This document shows positions 44,346 through 53,479 of a stretch of 64,000 nt of DNA, in pieces. The position numbers were made by a program, and so were the translations under genes. Numbering within the stretch: position 1 is the stretch's first letter; each line of letters opens with the position of its first letter. Origin of the DNA: Alphaproteobacteria bacterium (GTDB lineage Bacteria > Pseudomonadota > Alphaproteobacteria > SHVP01); the NCBI GenBank assembly GCA_040216735.1, contig JAVJOO010000005.1, forward strand, positions 310,001-374,000. The letters run 5' to 3'. Below the pieces are notes generated by a model, which saw nothing but the letters and a program-made list of their open reading frames with translations, was not told the DNA's origin and searched no databases.

Positions 44346-44510
44346 TTAGACGAGCGTGTGTTGCTTGGAAGCGATCAGGTTGTAAATGATTTTCTGCCAA
44401 GCGACCTGCGACGTACCGTCCGCGCGATTCTTGGCGTCCGCGTATTGCGTTGCCGCGAGCGCCAGCGCGTTCGTGCCGGTTGCCTGAGAGTTTTGAATGT
44501 TCGTAGCCAT
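44346..44510 (-). CDS. small hypothetical protein
   Basis: The 54 residues are polar and Ala/Asn-rich (MATNIQNSQATGTNALALAA), ending AWQKIIYNLIASKQHTLV. In-frame ATGs upstream at 44516, 44549, 44591 and 44633 are possible starts, and none has a clear ribosome site. The overlapping plus-strand frame looks less like protein. Function unknown. Confidence 0.4.
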   Translation of the reverse strand: MATNIQNSQATGTNALALAATQYADAKNRADGTSQVAWQKIIYNLIASKQHTLV

Positions 44511-44731
44511 GGGCGACATACCAAATATGAGAAACAACAGTGGTTGAATCATAGGCGCGGTCCAGACTGCCGAGAATTGCGCATCTGACATGGCAGCTAT
44601 GCAACAGAGAGATCGCTCGAACTGTCCGGACAAATTTTAGCGACCTTGTAAGGAACCGAACGCGCAATCCTCCGCGCAATTGCCTCCCCGACCGCGCAAC
44701 GCCGGGCCGCGCGGCATGGTAGGGTGCGCCG

Positions 44732-45325
44732 ATGGATACGTGGTCCGGATTCCTTTTTGCCGGAATCGCCCTCACCGGCAGTCCCGGGCCCGCGACCCTG
44801 AGCATCGCCGCGACCGGCGCGGCCTTCGGACGTACACGCGGTTTTCCCTATTACCTCGGCATCCAGATCGGAATGATCGTCGTGATGATCGTCACCGCGA
44901 GCGGCGCGGCGGGTTTGGTGCTGGCATTGCCCGGCGTTCGTCCGGTCGTCGCCGTGGTTGCGGCGGCCTATTTTGCGTTCCTCGCCTATCGCATCGCGAC
45001 GGCACCGACGCTGGACGACACGGCGGCCGACCGCCACCCGCCGCCGCTGCTCGCAGGGCTGATCCTCTCCCTGCTGAATCCCAAGGCCTATGCTTCGATG
45101 GCCGCGTTGTTTTCCGGGTTCGTGCTGATCCCCGATGCGCCGTTTGTCGATGCCGGCGCAAAACTGTTCGTCCTCGTCGCGGTGATCGCGACGGTGGACT
45201 TGGCGTGGCTGTTTGCCGGTGCCGCGCTGACCCGCATTTTTCGCCACCCGATTTCCAACCGGATCGTCAACCTGTTCTTTGCAATGCTATTGATCGTGTC
45301 GGTCGTGCTTGCCTTGGCGGTGTGA
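44732..45325 (+). CDS. LysE/RhtB-family amino-acid exporter
   Basis: The 197 residues form about six helices with the family opening GIALTGSPGPATLSIAATG and NPKAYASMAALFSGFVL. It exports amino acids or homoserine lactones across the inner membrane. Substrate unknown. Confidence 0.85.
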   Translation: MDTWSGFLFAGIALTGSPGPATLSIAATGAAFGRTRGFPYYLGIQIGMIVVMIVTASGAAGLVLALPGVRPVVAVVAAAYFAFLAYRIATAPTLDDTAADRHPPPLLAGLILSLLNPKAYASMAALFSGFVLIPDAPFVDAGAKLFVLVAVIATVDLAWLFAGAALTRIFRHPISNRIVNLFFAMLLIVSVVLALAV

Positions 45326-45435
45326 TCCCACGACCCTTTCGACACCGCAGCGCTCTTTGCCCCCATCCGTCAACCGCGTCATAGTGCCCTGCGCCCACCA
45401 CAGCAGCATAGAGCGACCCCACGCACGGCATTGCC

Positions 45436-45828
45436 ATGACCATGACCTACAACATCAATCCGGAGAAAGAGCGTATCGATGTCGTTCTGGCAGGGACGAT
45501 CGGTGTCGGTGCGCTGATCGGGGGCCTGCGCGACCTGCTCGACGACCCCGCGTTCGATCCGATGTACGACGTCTTGGCCGACTGCGCGGACGCGCGAATT
45601 GGGCGCGTCACCTTTGGCTTGGCCGAAGCCGTCATCGCCATCAGCGGGGGCAACGAAGCGCGGCGTACCGCGATCGTCATGCCGGACGACGACGGCGCGG
45701 AACACGTGAAACGTTTTGTCGCCCTGCGCAACGACCAACGCCGGACGCGCGCTTTCATCGACCGGCAAGACGCCGAAGCATGGCTTGCCGACTCGGTGCC
45801 GGTCGGCGTGACAGGCGGGCCGTATTGA
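45436..45828 (+). CDS. hypothetical protein, possibly SpoIIAA-like
   Basis: The 130-residue soluble protein has an alternating beta/alpha pattern (RIDVVLAGTIGVGALIGGLRDLL, DVLADCADARIG) like SpoIIAA/STAS proteins. No catalytic motif is seen. It is convergent with the hydrolase ending at 45832. Confidence 0.55.
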   Translation: MTMTYNINPEKERIDVVLAGTIGVGALIGGLRDLLDDPAFDPMYDVLADCADARIGRVTFGLAEAVIAISGGNEARRTAIVMPDDDGAEHVKRFVALRNDQRRTRAFIDRQDAEAWLADSVPVGVTGGPY

Positions 45829-45831
45829 GCG

Positions 45832-46629
45832 CTAGGCCGCCTTCGCACCCGTAGAAGTCTGAATGAAGTCCGCGATGTCCTTGGCGTAGCGTTCGGGATA
45901 TTCGGTGTAAGGCAGGTGTCCGCAGTTGTCGTAGAGCGTGACCTTCGCGTGGGGCAGCAGTTTTTTGTATTCGTCGGCATACTGCACGGGCGCTAGGCGA
46001 TCCTGTTTACCCCAGATGATATGGACCGGCATCTTGAGCCGGTGCAGCCATGTCGGCATCGAGGGATCGTTGCGCGTCTCGCCGGCCATGATCTTGGTCG
46101 TAGCCTTGCTCTTCTTGGTGTTGGGCGCGTCGTCGATACCGGGCGGCAGTTTGGCCGCCATCGACTCGGCCATAGCCTGATCGTGGATGACGAAGCGCAA
46201 GGTTTCGGCCGCGGTCATGCCGTAGATCGGCGGCTTGGGGATATCGGGATTGTTGAGGCCAGCGGCGCAAGCGAGAGTCACGCTCTTGAACGGCGCCGGG
46301 TTGAGGTAGGCGACTGTGGCGGCGAGCCAGCCGCCGATCGAGGTGCCGATCAGGTGAATGTCCTCGATCCCCAAGCGGTCGATGAAGTCGTGATAGAACA
46401 ACGCCATATCGTGCATGTTGTTGAGCCAGGTCGGCGCGTCGGACTCGCCCATGCCCGGGTGCTGCGGCACGATGAGATCGAAATGCTCGCCCAGGTGCTT
46501 CATGAAGGGAACGACGTGGCTGACCACGCCCGCGCCGTGCAAATAGAGTATTGGCTCGCCCGCCCCACCGCGTTGGAACACGACGTTGCCGCCCAGCATG
46601 TTGACGGATTCCTTGGTGAATTCGACCAT
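45832..46629 (-). CDS. alpha/beta-hydrolase
   Basis: The 265 residues contain LHGAG (oxyanion region), nucleophile elbow GTSIGG and a catalytic histidine in DNCGHLPYTEYPERY. It resembles carbon-carbon or ester hydrolases of ring-degradation pathways. AAGGAGG precedes the ATG. It is the last gene of the seven-gene operon. Confidence 0.85.
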   Translation of the reverse strand: MVEFTKESVNMLGGNVVFQRGGAGEPILYLHGAGVVSHVVPFMKHLGEHFDLIVPQHPGMGESDAPTWLNNMHDMALFYHDFIDRLGIEDIHLIGTSIGGWLAATVAYLNPAPFKSVTLACAAGLNNPDIPKPPIYGMTAAETLRFVIHDQAMAESMAAKLPPGIDDAPNTKKSKATTKIMAGETRNDPSMPTWLHRLKMPVHIIWGKQDRLAPVQYADEYKKLLPHAKVTLYDNCGHLPYTEYPERYAKDIADFIQTSTGAKAA

Positions 46630-46642
46630 TCTTGCTTCCTCC

Positions 46643-47761
46643 TTAAAGCCCTTTGACCTGCGGTAGAATTTTTTCGCCGAAGATTTTGATTTGGTTGACG
46701 ATGGCGGCGTCCGGGATGTTGCCGACCTTCATGTTGATGTTGACGGTACCCATGCCGAGTTCGGCGTGGGCGCGTTTGATTTGCGCGACGGCGGTTTCGG
46801 GGGTACCGCAAATCACGATGCCCGCGTCGATCAAGTCGTCGACCGACACGGCCGCCTGTTTGTTGGCACCCTGAAACTTGCTGCGGGTTTCCTCGTCCAT
46901 GTAGCGGGTTTTTTGGAGAACGATTTGCTGGGCCGTGCGCAGGCCGCCGCCGAGTACCTTGGCGAAGTAGCGCCGGCCTTCGGTGAGTCGGTCTTTGGCC
47001 AGCTCGGCGTCGTCGTCGACGGAGGCCGTGAGCGCAATCACGAAGTCGTCGGGCGTCGGCTCCCAGCCGCAGGCCTTAGCCTCGTCGCGGTAGACCTTCA
47101 TTAGCATCCGCGCATTGTCGAAGGTTTGCAGATTGGCCAGGCCGAACATCGCGCGTTTTTGCGCCGCGACCCGCGCCGACGCTTCGTTCGAGCACGACAT
47201 CATGATGCGGGGATGGGGTTTTTGCATCGGGCGCGGCCAGATCGATACGGCGCGGTACTGATAATATTCGCCCTCCCAGCCGAAGGGTTCTGGTTCAGTC
47301 CAGGCTTTGACGATGAGGTCGATCGCCTCGGCGAGACGGCCCTGGGATTCGTCGGGCGGGACGTTGTAGGCGACGTATTCGTGCGGGATCCCGCGCAGCA
47401 AACCGGCGACGACGCGCCCGCCGCTCATGACGTCGAGCATCGCGTATTCCTCGGCCACCCGGATCGGGTTCAAGAGCGGCACCAGTTGCCCCATCACCGC
47501 GAGTTTGGCCGTTGTGGTGCGCGGAATCAGCGAGGCGGCGACGATGTTGGGATTGGCCATGAGACCGTAGGGGCTCATGTGATGCTCGTTGCAGCCGATC
47601 CAATCGAAACCGGCGGCTTCGGCCTGAACCATGCTCTCGAGGTAGGTGTCGTAGAGCTGTTTGCCGAGATCGGCGTCGAACAGCTTGTTGGCGACTGGCC
47701 AGTCGTGGGTATCGTCTTCCTTACCGGTGTAGGGCATCAGGTGGAAATAGGCGAACTTCAT
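46643..47761 (-). CDS. luciferase-like (LLM) flavin monooxygenase
   Basis: The 372-residue TIM-barrel enzyme begins MKFAYFHLMPYTG and has DWIGCNEHHMSPYG, NPIRVAEEYAMLDVMSGGRVVAGLLRG and QKPHPRIMMSCSNEASARVAAQK. Such enzymes use FMNH2 from a separate reductase to oxidise substrates, including uracil ring opening by RutA. GGGAGG precedes the ATG. It is flanked by alpha/beta-hydrolases 12-13 bases away. Confidence 0.88.
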   Translation of the reverse strand: MKFAYFHLMPYTGKEDDTHDWPVANKLFDADLGKQLYDTYLESMVQAEAAGFDWIGCNEHHMSPYGLMANPNIVAASLIPRTTTAKLAVMGQLVPLLNPIRVAEEYAMLDVMSGGRVVAGLLRGIPHEYVAYNVPPDESQGRLAEAIDLIVKAWTEPEPFGWEGEYYQYRAVSIWPRPMQKPHPRIMMSCSNEASARVAAQKRAMFGLANLQTFDNARMLMKVYRDEAKACGWEPTPDDFVIALTASVDDDAELAKDRLTEGRRYFAKVLGGGLRTAQQIVLQKTRYMDEETRSKFQGANKQAAVSVDDLIDAGIVICGTPETAVAQIKRAHAELGMGTVNINMKVGNIPDAAIVNQIKIFGEKILPQVKGL

Positions 47762-47773
47762 ACCGGGGCCTCC

Positions 47774-48574
47774 CTAGGCGCGCGTTGAAACGGTCGCGGT
47801 GCCGCTGCGGCCCGCGTTGACGAGGAAAGCTTCGCCGCGGGTGAAGAAATCGCGCACGACCTCGGCGACCCGGTCTGCTTGATCGACCTCCAACCCGTGT
47901 CCGGCGTCATAGACATAGACGAAGTGGGCGCGCTTGAGTTTTTCCTTGAGCAGTTGCCCGGCGCGTTGCGGCACGAAGCGATCGTCGGTGCCGAGCAGCA
48001 CCAGCGTGAGTGCAGCGATGTTGCCTAGGTTTGCGATGAGGTCTTCGTCGTAGCCGGTCTTCAGGTAGTGGCCGACCGCCACGCGGGTTTTGAGATAATT
48101 TGCGCCGGGCTGAAACCCTGCGGGCATCCGCTCGGGATATTTGTAGAACAGTTTGGCCCGCGCGGCGGGATCATCGGGGAGCGCAACGCTGCCGGGCGCT
48201 GCGAATCCCGCGGGGGCTTGCAGGAGGAGCTGGTCGACCTTGTCCGGATGGGTGGCGGCGAGCCACGCCGCGCCACAGCCGCCGAAGGAGTAGCCGATCA
48301 CATCGACCGGGGCCGCGCCAATGACAGTATCGATGAAGTCGGCCCACAGCGCCGCGAGAGCGGGCATGCTGTCCACGTTCGGTAGTTGGGCTGTGTCTTG
48401 GAAGCCCGGCGCGACCGGCGCGAACACCGTGAAGTGTTGCGCCAATACCTGCAACGGCGCGGTTTCCATGAAACCGCCGCCCGAGTGCAAATAGAGCAAT
48501 GGCCGGCCCGTACCAGCTTGAAAATAGGTCACGCGCCCCGCCGTGAGATCGGCGGTGTGTTGGCTGAACGCCAT
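47774..48574 (-). CDS. alpha/beta-hydrolase
   Basis: The 266 residues show LHSGGG, nucleophile elbow GYSFGG and catalytic histidine in DAGHGLEVDQADRV. ATG 48574 follows GGGGAG; upstream extension to 48982 overlaps the amidase and is not family-like. It may hydrolyse the product of the adjacent monooxygenase, as RutD does for aminoacrylate; inferred. Confidence 0.85.
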   Translation of the reverse strand: MAFSQHTADLTAGRVTYFQAGTGRPLLYLHSGGGFMETAPLQVLAQHFTVFAPVAPGFQDTAQLPNVDSMPALAALWADFIDTVIGAAPVDVIGYSFGGCGAAWLAATHPDKVDQLLLQAPAGFAAPGSVALPDDPAARAKLFYKYPERMPAGFQPGANYLKTRVAVGHYLKTGYDEDLIANLGNIAALTLVLLGTDDRFVPQRAGQLLKEKLKRAHFVYVYDAGHGLEVDQADRVAEVVRDFFTRGEAFLVNAGRSGTATVSTRA

Positions 48575-48665
48575 CGTTCTCCCCTCCCCGCTTTTTTGTT
48601 GGGCGAATCCAGACTGCGGCAGGGCGCCGCGGTCCAGCCCGTTCTTATTGTTACCCGTCAGGCGG

Positions 48666-50102
48666 TCAGAGGACGGCGCGAGTTTCGCGCGGGGTGTCCG
48701 GGGTTTGCCCGCCCAGCAAGCCACCCGCCGATTCCTCGAAAGCATGGGCAATGCGGAGCAGGCCCGCTTCATCGAAGGGCCGGCCGACGAGTTGGAAACC
48801 GACCGGCATCCCATTGTCGCCGAACCCTGCCGGGACCGAAATCGCCGGCAGACCGAGATAGCTGAACGCGCGGGTGCAACGGCCGATGTTATTGAGGAAG
48901 GTGACGAGGTCGGCCGATGCACCGACGTCGGTTTCCTCGACGGTCTTGGGGGCAAACGGGCTAGTCGGCGTGTGCAGCACATCGCATACGCCGAAGACCT
49001 GCTCGACGAATTCCGCCACCAGTTGGGGGCGCAGGTGCAAGGCTTCGAGATAGGCCGTCGCTGGATAGCCCAAGCCCAGTTCCAGCCGCGCCAGACCTTG
49101 CGGACTGTAGTCCTGGGGCCGCTCGCGCATCCATTGTTTGTGCACGACGGCGGCCTCGACGAAGGTCACCATGGTGCCGATATCGATCAGGCGCTTTTGG
49201 TCGGGCACGGTGACCTCGACCAGTGTCGCCCCCGCGGCGACCAGAGCATCCAAGTTCTGGCGCATCAACCTTTCGACATCGGCGTCAATGCCGGGGTCGT
49301 AAAAGTGGTTGCGGGGCACGCCGATGCGCACGCCCTTGAGGTCGCCGCCGAGTGCCGCCTCGTAGTCCGGAACGGTGTGGCGCGACGAGGTGGCGTCAAG
49401 CGGATCGTACCCGGCGGTGACCTGCATCAGCCGCGCGACATCGCGCGCGGTGCGCGCGAGCGGACCGAAACAGTCGAGCGAAAACGACACCGGCATGGCA
49501 CCGTAGCGGCTGATGCGGGTTTGCGTCGGTTTGAGGCCGACGACGCCGCAGAATCCGGCCGGAAGCCGGATCGAACCGCCGGTGTCGGAGCCGAGCGCAC
49601 CGAAGACGCAGCGCCCGCCCACCGCCGAGCCCGACCCCGAAGACGAGCCGCCGCTGATGAACGCCGGATCCCACGGGTTGCGGCAATGGCCCCAGTGCGG
49701 GTTATGACCGGTGGGACCGATGGCAAACTCGGCCATGTTGAGACCGCCCACGGTGATCGACCCGGCAGCTTCGAGCCGGGCGACAGCGGTGGCGGTGACG
49801 TCGGCTTTCCATCCGCGCCGGATTTCCGAGGCGCAGGTCGCGATCTTGCCAGCGCGGTAGAAGAGGTCCTTATGCGCAAGCGGCACGCCGTGCAGCGGGC
49901 CAAGCGTATCGCCGCGCGCCCGGGCGGCATCCGCGGCATCCGCGGCGGCGCGGGCGTCCTCGGCATCGATGGAGATGAAGCAATTGAGGCGCGGTTGCTG
50001 GATCTCGATTTGGGCGAGGCACGCATCGACGACCTCGCGGGCGGAGACCTCGCCCGACGCAATCGCGTCGGCGGTCTCAATCAGCGTGCGACCGACAATC
50101 AT
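48666..50102 (-). CDS. AtzE-like amidase
   Basis: The 478-residue amidase-signature hydrolase has the Ser-cisSer-Lys triad in VPLAHKDLFYRAG (Lys), GGSSSGSGSAV (cis-Ser) and GSDTGGSIRLPAG (Ser). It begins right after, and overlaps by four bases, a small AtzG-like gene, matching the AtzE-AtzG pair that hydrolyses carboxybiuret in cyanuric acid breakdown. Substrate here is not established. Confidence 0.85.
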   Translation of the reverse strand: MIVGRTLIETADAIASGEVSAREVVDACLAQIEIQQPRLNCFISIDAEDARAAADAADAARARGDTLGPLHGVPLAHKDLFYRAGKIATCASEIRRGWKADVTATAVARLEAAGSITVGGLNMAEFAIGPTGHNPHWGHCRNPWDPAFISGGSSSGSGSAVGGRCVFGALGSDTGGSIRLPAGFCGVVGLKPTQTRISRYGAMPVSFSLDCFGPLARTARDVARLMQVTAGYDPLDATSSRHTVPDYEAALGGDLKGVRIGVPRNHFYDPGIDADVERLMRQNLDALVAAGATLVEVTVPDQKRLIDIGTMVTFVEAAVVHKQWMRERPQDYSPQGLARLELGLGYPATAYLEALHLRPQLVAEFVEQVFGVCDVLHTPTSPFAPKTVEETDVGASADLVTFLNNIGRCTRAFSYLGLPAISVPAGFGDNGMPVGFQLVGRPFDEAGLLRIAHAFEESAGGLLGGQTPDTPRETRAVL

Positions 50103-50290
50103 CGGGGTGCTGTGCGCGCGTAGACGATATCCAGATCGGCGGGCGGCGCATCCGCGAGGGAGCCCGCGCAAGACTCTAGACCCTGGCGCACCGCGGCATT
50201 CTCCGACACGATGCGCTTGGCCGAGGGGTCGCCGACACGGTAGCCCGAAAATAGCTCGATCAACGTTTGGACGGTTTTTTCCGCAGACAC
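50099..50290 (-). CDS. AtzG-like small subunit (DUF4089 type)
   Basis: The 63 residues match the size and acidic helical look of AtzG proteins, which form a complex with AtzE amidases. GTG start with AAGGAAAG upstream; one base after the MmgE/PrpD stop and overlapping the amidase by four bases (ATGA). The tight coupling supports a subunit role. Confidence 0.7.
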   Translation of the reverse strand: MSAEKTVQTLIELFSGYRVGDPSAKRIVSENAAVRQGLESCAGSLADAPPADLDIVYARTAPR

Positions 50291-50291
50291 G

Positions 50292-51674
50292 TTAGCTTTC
50301 CTTTCTCGCCAGGATCGCGGCGAGCGTTTCGCCGTTCTTCAATGTTTCTAGATCGAGGACGCAATCGACGATGCGCGCGGCCTGGGCGGCGTCGCATCCG
50401 TGCGCAGCATTGTCCTGGAACTTTGCGACGATCTCGCCCTGCGTCAGGGGACGCTCGCGGGTGCCGCGGTTGATCGATTCGCGGTGGGTGACGACCGAGC
50501 CATCGTTGAGGGTGACGGCGACCGCGCCGGAATAGAAGTCGGGAAACGCGGAATCGGGATCGACGCCGTGGAAGACCTTTTGCCCTAGCGCGAGGATCTC
50601 GGGATCGCTCCAGCAATCGGGTTCGAGTTCGGCCAACCCGAAGCGGCCGCGAACGAGTCCGGCGGCAAAGGAAAACGGCAAACTGAATTGCGCCTCGTAG
50701 GCCGACGAAGGATTTTTCTTTTGCGATTCGGGTTCGCACACGATCCCGAATTGGCGTTCGTGCAACAGCGCATCGACCCGCGCGATATCGGCGGCCTTAA
50801 TCCCCTTGCCGCGGAGCGCGATGCCGCAATCGGTGAAGGCGTGGTTGGCGTGGCACAATGGGAACGGCTTGATCGCGACATTAAGCATTTCCCAGTCGTC
50901 GTCGATGCCGCGCGCGAGGTAGTCCCAATCGACCGGTGCGCCCTCGGCAAGGTAGTTCGCGTAGAGCCCGCGCGGCCCCTCATAGGGCCGCTTGACACCG
51001 GTGAATCCGTCGGCGGCAAAGTAGGCCGCGGTAACACCGTCGACCGCGGTCTTGCCCGGGTGCAGGCGCTTGGTCCAGGCGCCGTCGGCAAGCCATTCGT
51101 TGGTGCCCGAGGCGTAGCTGAGCGCGATCCCCTGGGCGTGGGTCAGTTGCCCCGGATCCAGGCCCAGCAGATGGCCCGCGCCGAGCGCGCCGCCAAAAGT
51201 GCCGCACAGCGCCGTGGCGTGGAAGCCACGCCCATGGAAACCGCCATGGACCGCCCGCCCAAGCCGGCCCGCGGTTTCGCAGGCCACAACGTAGGCCGCG
51301 AGCATCGCCGCGCCGGTTGCGCCGGTTTCCGCTCCCAACCCGAGAACCAATGGGACCGCACAGGCCGATACATGGTTGAGGCTTGGGGTATGGGTGTCGT
51401 CGTAATCGAGTGTATGGATCAGCGCGCCGTTGGCGACCATCGCATCGCGCAGCGATAACCTTTCCCGGCGACCGATCACGGCGTGCGAACCGGACCCAAA
51501 GCGCGCCAACGCGCGCAGCGTAGTATCGGCGAACGGGTCGCGGCTGACCGCGAGCGCGTTGCCGATCGAATCGAGGATATGGAGCTTCGCCTTAGCGCGC
51601 ACCTCGGCGGGGAGCGAGTCCGGGACGATGCGATGGGCGCTGCACGCGAATGCCTCGGCGATGTTGGCGGTCAT
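50292..51674 (-). CDS. MmgE/PrpD family protein
   Basis: The 460 residues have family phrases HTLDYDDTHTPSLNHVSACAVPLVLGLGAETG and GRGFHATALCGTFGGALGA. Members dehydrate 2-methylcitrate or related hydroxy-tricarboxylates, or act as isomerases/decarboxylases (cis-aconitate, iminodisuccinate epimerase). Context with amidase and dihydroorotase suggests a non-methylcitrate role. The ATG at 51674 is supported by frame; ribosome site is weak. Confidence 0.88.
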   Translation of the reverse strand: MTANIAEAFACSAHRIVPDSLPAEVRAKAKLHILDSIGNALAVSRDPFADTTLRALARFGSGSHAVIGRRERLSLRDAMVANGALIHTLDYDDTHTPSLNHVSACAVPLVLGLGAETGATGAAMLAAYVVACETAGRLGRAVHGGFHGRGFHATALCGTFGGALGAGHLLGLDPGQLTHAQGIALSYASGTNEWLADGAWTKRLHPGKTAVDGVTAAYFAADGFTGVKRPYEGPRGLYANYLAEGAPVDWDYLARGIDDDWEMLNVAIKPFPLCHANHAFTDCGIALRGKGIKAADIARVDALLHERQFGIVCEPESQKKNPSSAYEAQFSLPFSFAAGLVRGRFGLAELEPDCWSDPEILALGQKVFHGVDPDSAFPDFYSGAVAVTLNDGSVVTHRESINRGTRERPLTQGEIVAKFQDNAAHGCDAAQAARIVDCVLDLETLKNGETLAAILARKES

Positions 51675-51701
51675 CGCGGCATTATGCCCGCGCCGGCGCG
51701 C

Positions 51702-52757
51702 TCACGGAACATCGGGGCCGGCCAGACTCCACGCGAGCGTGGTGCCGGCATGGAACGGTACGATCCCTGGCCCGGCAGGCACGAGATTGGGGACGGTGTT
51801 GGGCCGGCGTTCCAGCACGATCTTGCCATCGTTCAAGGGCAAGCCGTAGAACCGCGGTCCGTGCTCGGACGCAAAGGCGTCGAGACGATCCAATGCGTTT
51901 TCTTCCTCGAAGGTCTTGGCGTAGCTTTCGAGCGCGACCGGCGCATTGAAGATGCCGGCGCAGCCGCAGGCCGCCTCCTTTTCGCCGACGGCATGGGGCG
52001 CCGAATCGGTACCGAGGAAAAACTTCGGCGAGCCCGACGTCGCCGCCCGCCGCAGAGCCAGGCGATGTTCTTCCCGCTTGGCCACCGGCAGACAATAGAA
52101 GTGCGGGCGGATGCCGCCGACGAACATGGCGTTGCGGTTGAACTCAAGATGATGGGGCGTGATCGTGGCGGCGAGGTTGGGGCCGCCGGCCTCGACAAAG
52201 TCGACAGCCGCCGACGTCGTGATGTGTTCGAAGACAATCTTGAGTGCCGGAAAGTCCGCAATGAGTCCGGCGAGGATGCGGTCGATGAACACCGCTTCGC
52301 GGTCGAAGATGTCGACATGGCTGTCGGTCACTTCGCCGTGCAGGAGGAGCGGCATCCCGATCCGCTGCATCGTTTCCAGGACCGGATAGATCTTGCGGGT
52401 GTCGGTAACGCCGTGACTGGAGTTGGTCGTCGCGTGGGCGGGATAGAGCTTGCACGCGGCGAAGACACCCGCGCCGAAGCCGCGCTCGATCTCGCCACTA
52501 TCGGCAGCGTCGGTCAAATAGCAGGTCATCAGCGGCGTGAAGTCCGTGTCCGGACCGAGCGCCTCCAGGATACGGCCCCGATAGGCCTGCGCGGCGGCGA
52601 CGGTCGTGACCGGCGGGTTGAGATTGGGCATCACGATGGCGCGCGCGAACTGGCGCGCAGTATGGGGGACGACGGCGGCGAGCATCGGCCCGTCGCGCAG
52701 GTGGACATGCCAATCGTCGGGCCGGCGCAGGGTCAATCGTTCGGGAATGTTTGTCAT
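51702..52757 (-). CDS. pyrC: dihydroorotase (class II, PyrC type)
   Basis: The 351-residue zinc amidohydrolase interconverts carbamoyl-aspartate and dihydroorotate. Seen: WHVHLRDG (16-23), carboxylated-lysine region [13 protein letters not shown] (near 98), LLLHGEV, EHITT and LGTDSAPH. It heads the seven-gene run and lies 48 bases after the TetR stop. It may serve pyrimidine synthesis or act in a hydantoin/pyrimidine-like degradation route; context alone cannot decide. Confidence 0.9.
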   Translation of the reverse strand: MTNIPERLTLRRPDDWHVHLRDGPMLAAVVPHTARQFARAIVMPNLNPPVTTVAAAQAYRGRILEALGPDTDFTPLMTCYLTDAADSGEIERGFGAGVFAACKLYPAHATTNSSHGVTDTRKIYPVLETMQRIGMPLLLHGEVTDSHVDIFDREAVFIDRILAGLIADFPALKIVFEHITTSAAVDFVEAGGPNLAATITPHHLEFNRNAMFVGGIRPHFYCLPVAKREEHRLALRRAATSGSPKFFLGTDSAPHAVGEKEAACGCAGIFNAPVALESYAKTFEEENALDRLDAFASEHGPRFYGLPLNDGKIVLERRPNTVPNLVPAGPGIVPFHAGTTLAWSLAGPDVP

Positions 52758-52805
52758 GGCCGCATTATGCCGCCGCGGTAAGCCTTGCGATACCGTCGGT
52801 CGATC

Positions 52806-53411
52806 CTACGTCGGCGATGTTGAGGGATCGACTATCAGCACGCGTGCCGCCATGCGCTTCATGGTGTCGGCGTAACGAGTCTGCGGCCACCCCGACTCCT
52901 GCGTGAAGTGCTCCCAGGTACGGACCGATAGGAGCGCCCACAGAATGTCGGTCGCCTGATCGGGGGAATAGTCAGGCGTCAGCACACCGTCTTTGGCCAG
53001 CGCCGCGACCGCGGCCGCACAGCCGTGCCGCACAGCCAGCATCCGTTCCCGCCAAGCATGCGCCGCCGCTTCGTCGGAATCCTTCACCGCCATGAGGGCG
53101 GTCGCAATCCCGTAGATTTCGGGAATGTAGTTGCTCCACGCGTCGATAAAGGCATTCAGGCGGTCGATACCGGTGGCCGCGGTCCGACTAGGGCCTAGCC
53201 GCCCGTCGACATCCTTGACCGCGTCGACATGGTGCGTCGTCGCGACCAGGAGATCGGCCCGGGTCGGAAAGTGAAGATAGAGCGCCTGCCGACTGATGCC
53301 CGCCTGTTTGGCGATGTCGGACATACGCACGTTTGCGCCCTGCCCAGCCTCCAGTAGGGCCCACGCCGCATTCAAGATTCGAGTGCGGGTATCGGAATTG
53401 GAACTTGACAT
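52806..53411 (-). CDS. TetR-family repressor
   Basis: The 201 residues start with a TetR helix-turn-helix (VRMSDIAKQAGISRQALYLHFPTRADLLVA, about 28-58) and a helical ligand domain. It is divergent from the quinone reductase, with a palindrome between them, and so likely represses that gene and itself. Its same-strand position before pyrC might also give readthrough into the operon. Confidence 0.88.
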   Translation of the reverse strand: MSSSNSDTRTRILNAAWALLEAGQGANVRMSDIAKQAGISRQALYLHFPTRADLLVATTHHVDAVKDVDGRLGPSRTAATGIDRLNAFIDAWSNYIPEIYGIATALMAVKDSDEAAAHAWRERMLAVRHGCAAAVAALAKDGVLTPDYSPDQATDILWALLSVRTWEHFTQESGWPQTRYADTMKRMAARVLIVDPSTSPT

Positions 53412-53445
53412 GATGTAAAGTACGCCCTACTTGTCACGACGTCAA

Positions 53446-53460
53446 TTGACACAGTGTCAA
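53446..53460. promoter_or_regulatory. TetR operator
   Basis: TTGACAC-A-GTGTCAA is a perfect palindrome. Wider arms TACTTG...CAAGTA flank it (53428 to 53464 region), and TTGACA doubles as a possible -35 box for the quinone reductase gene. It lies between the divergent TetR and reductase genes. Confidence 0.65.
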
Positions 53461-53479
53461 GTAGCGATGGAGGGAATCG

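Noticed and set aside
44358-44588. 76-residue plus-strand frame opposite the small hypothetical gene
   Set aside because: Arg-rich shadow with no ribosome site.
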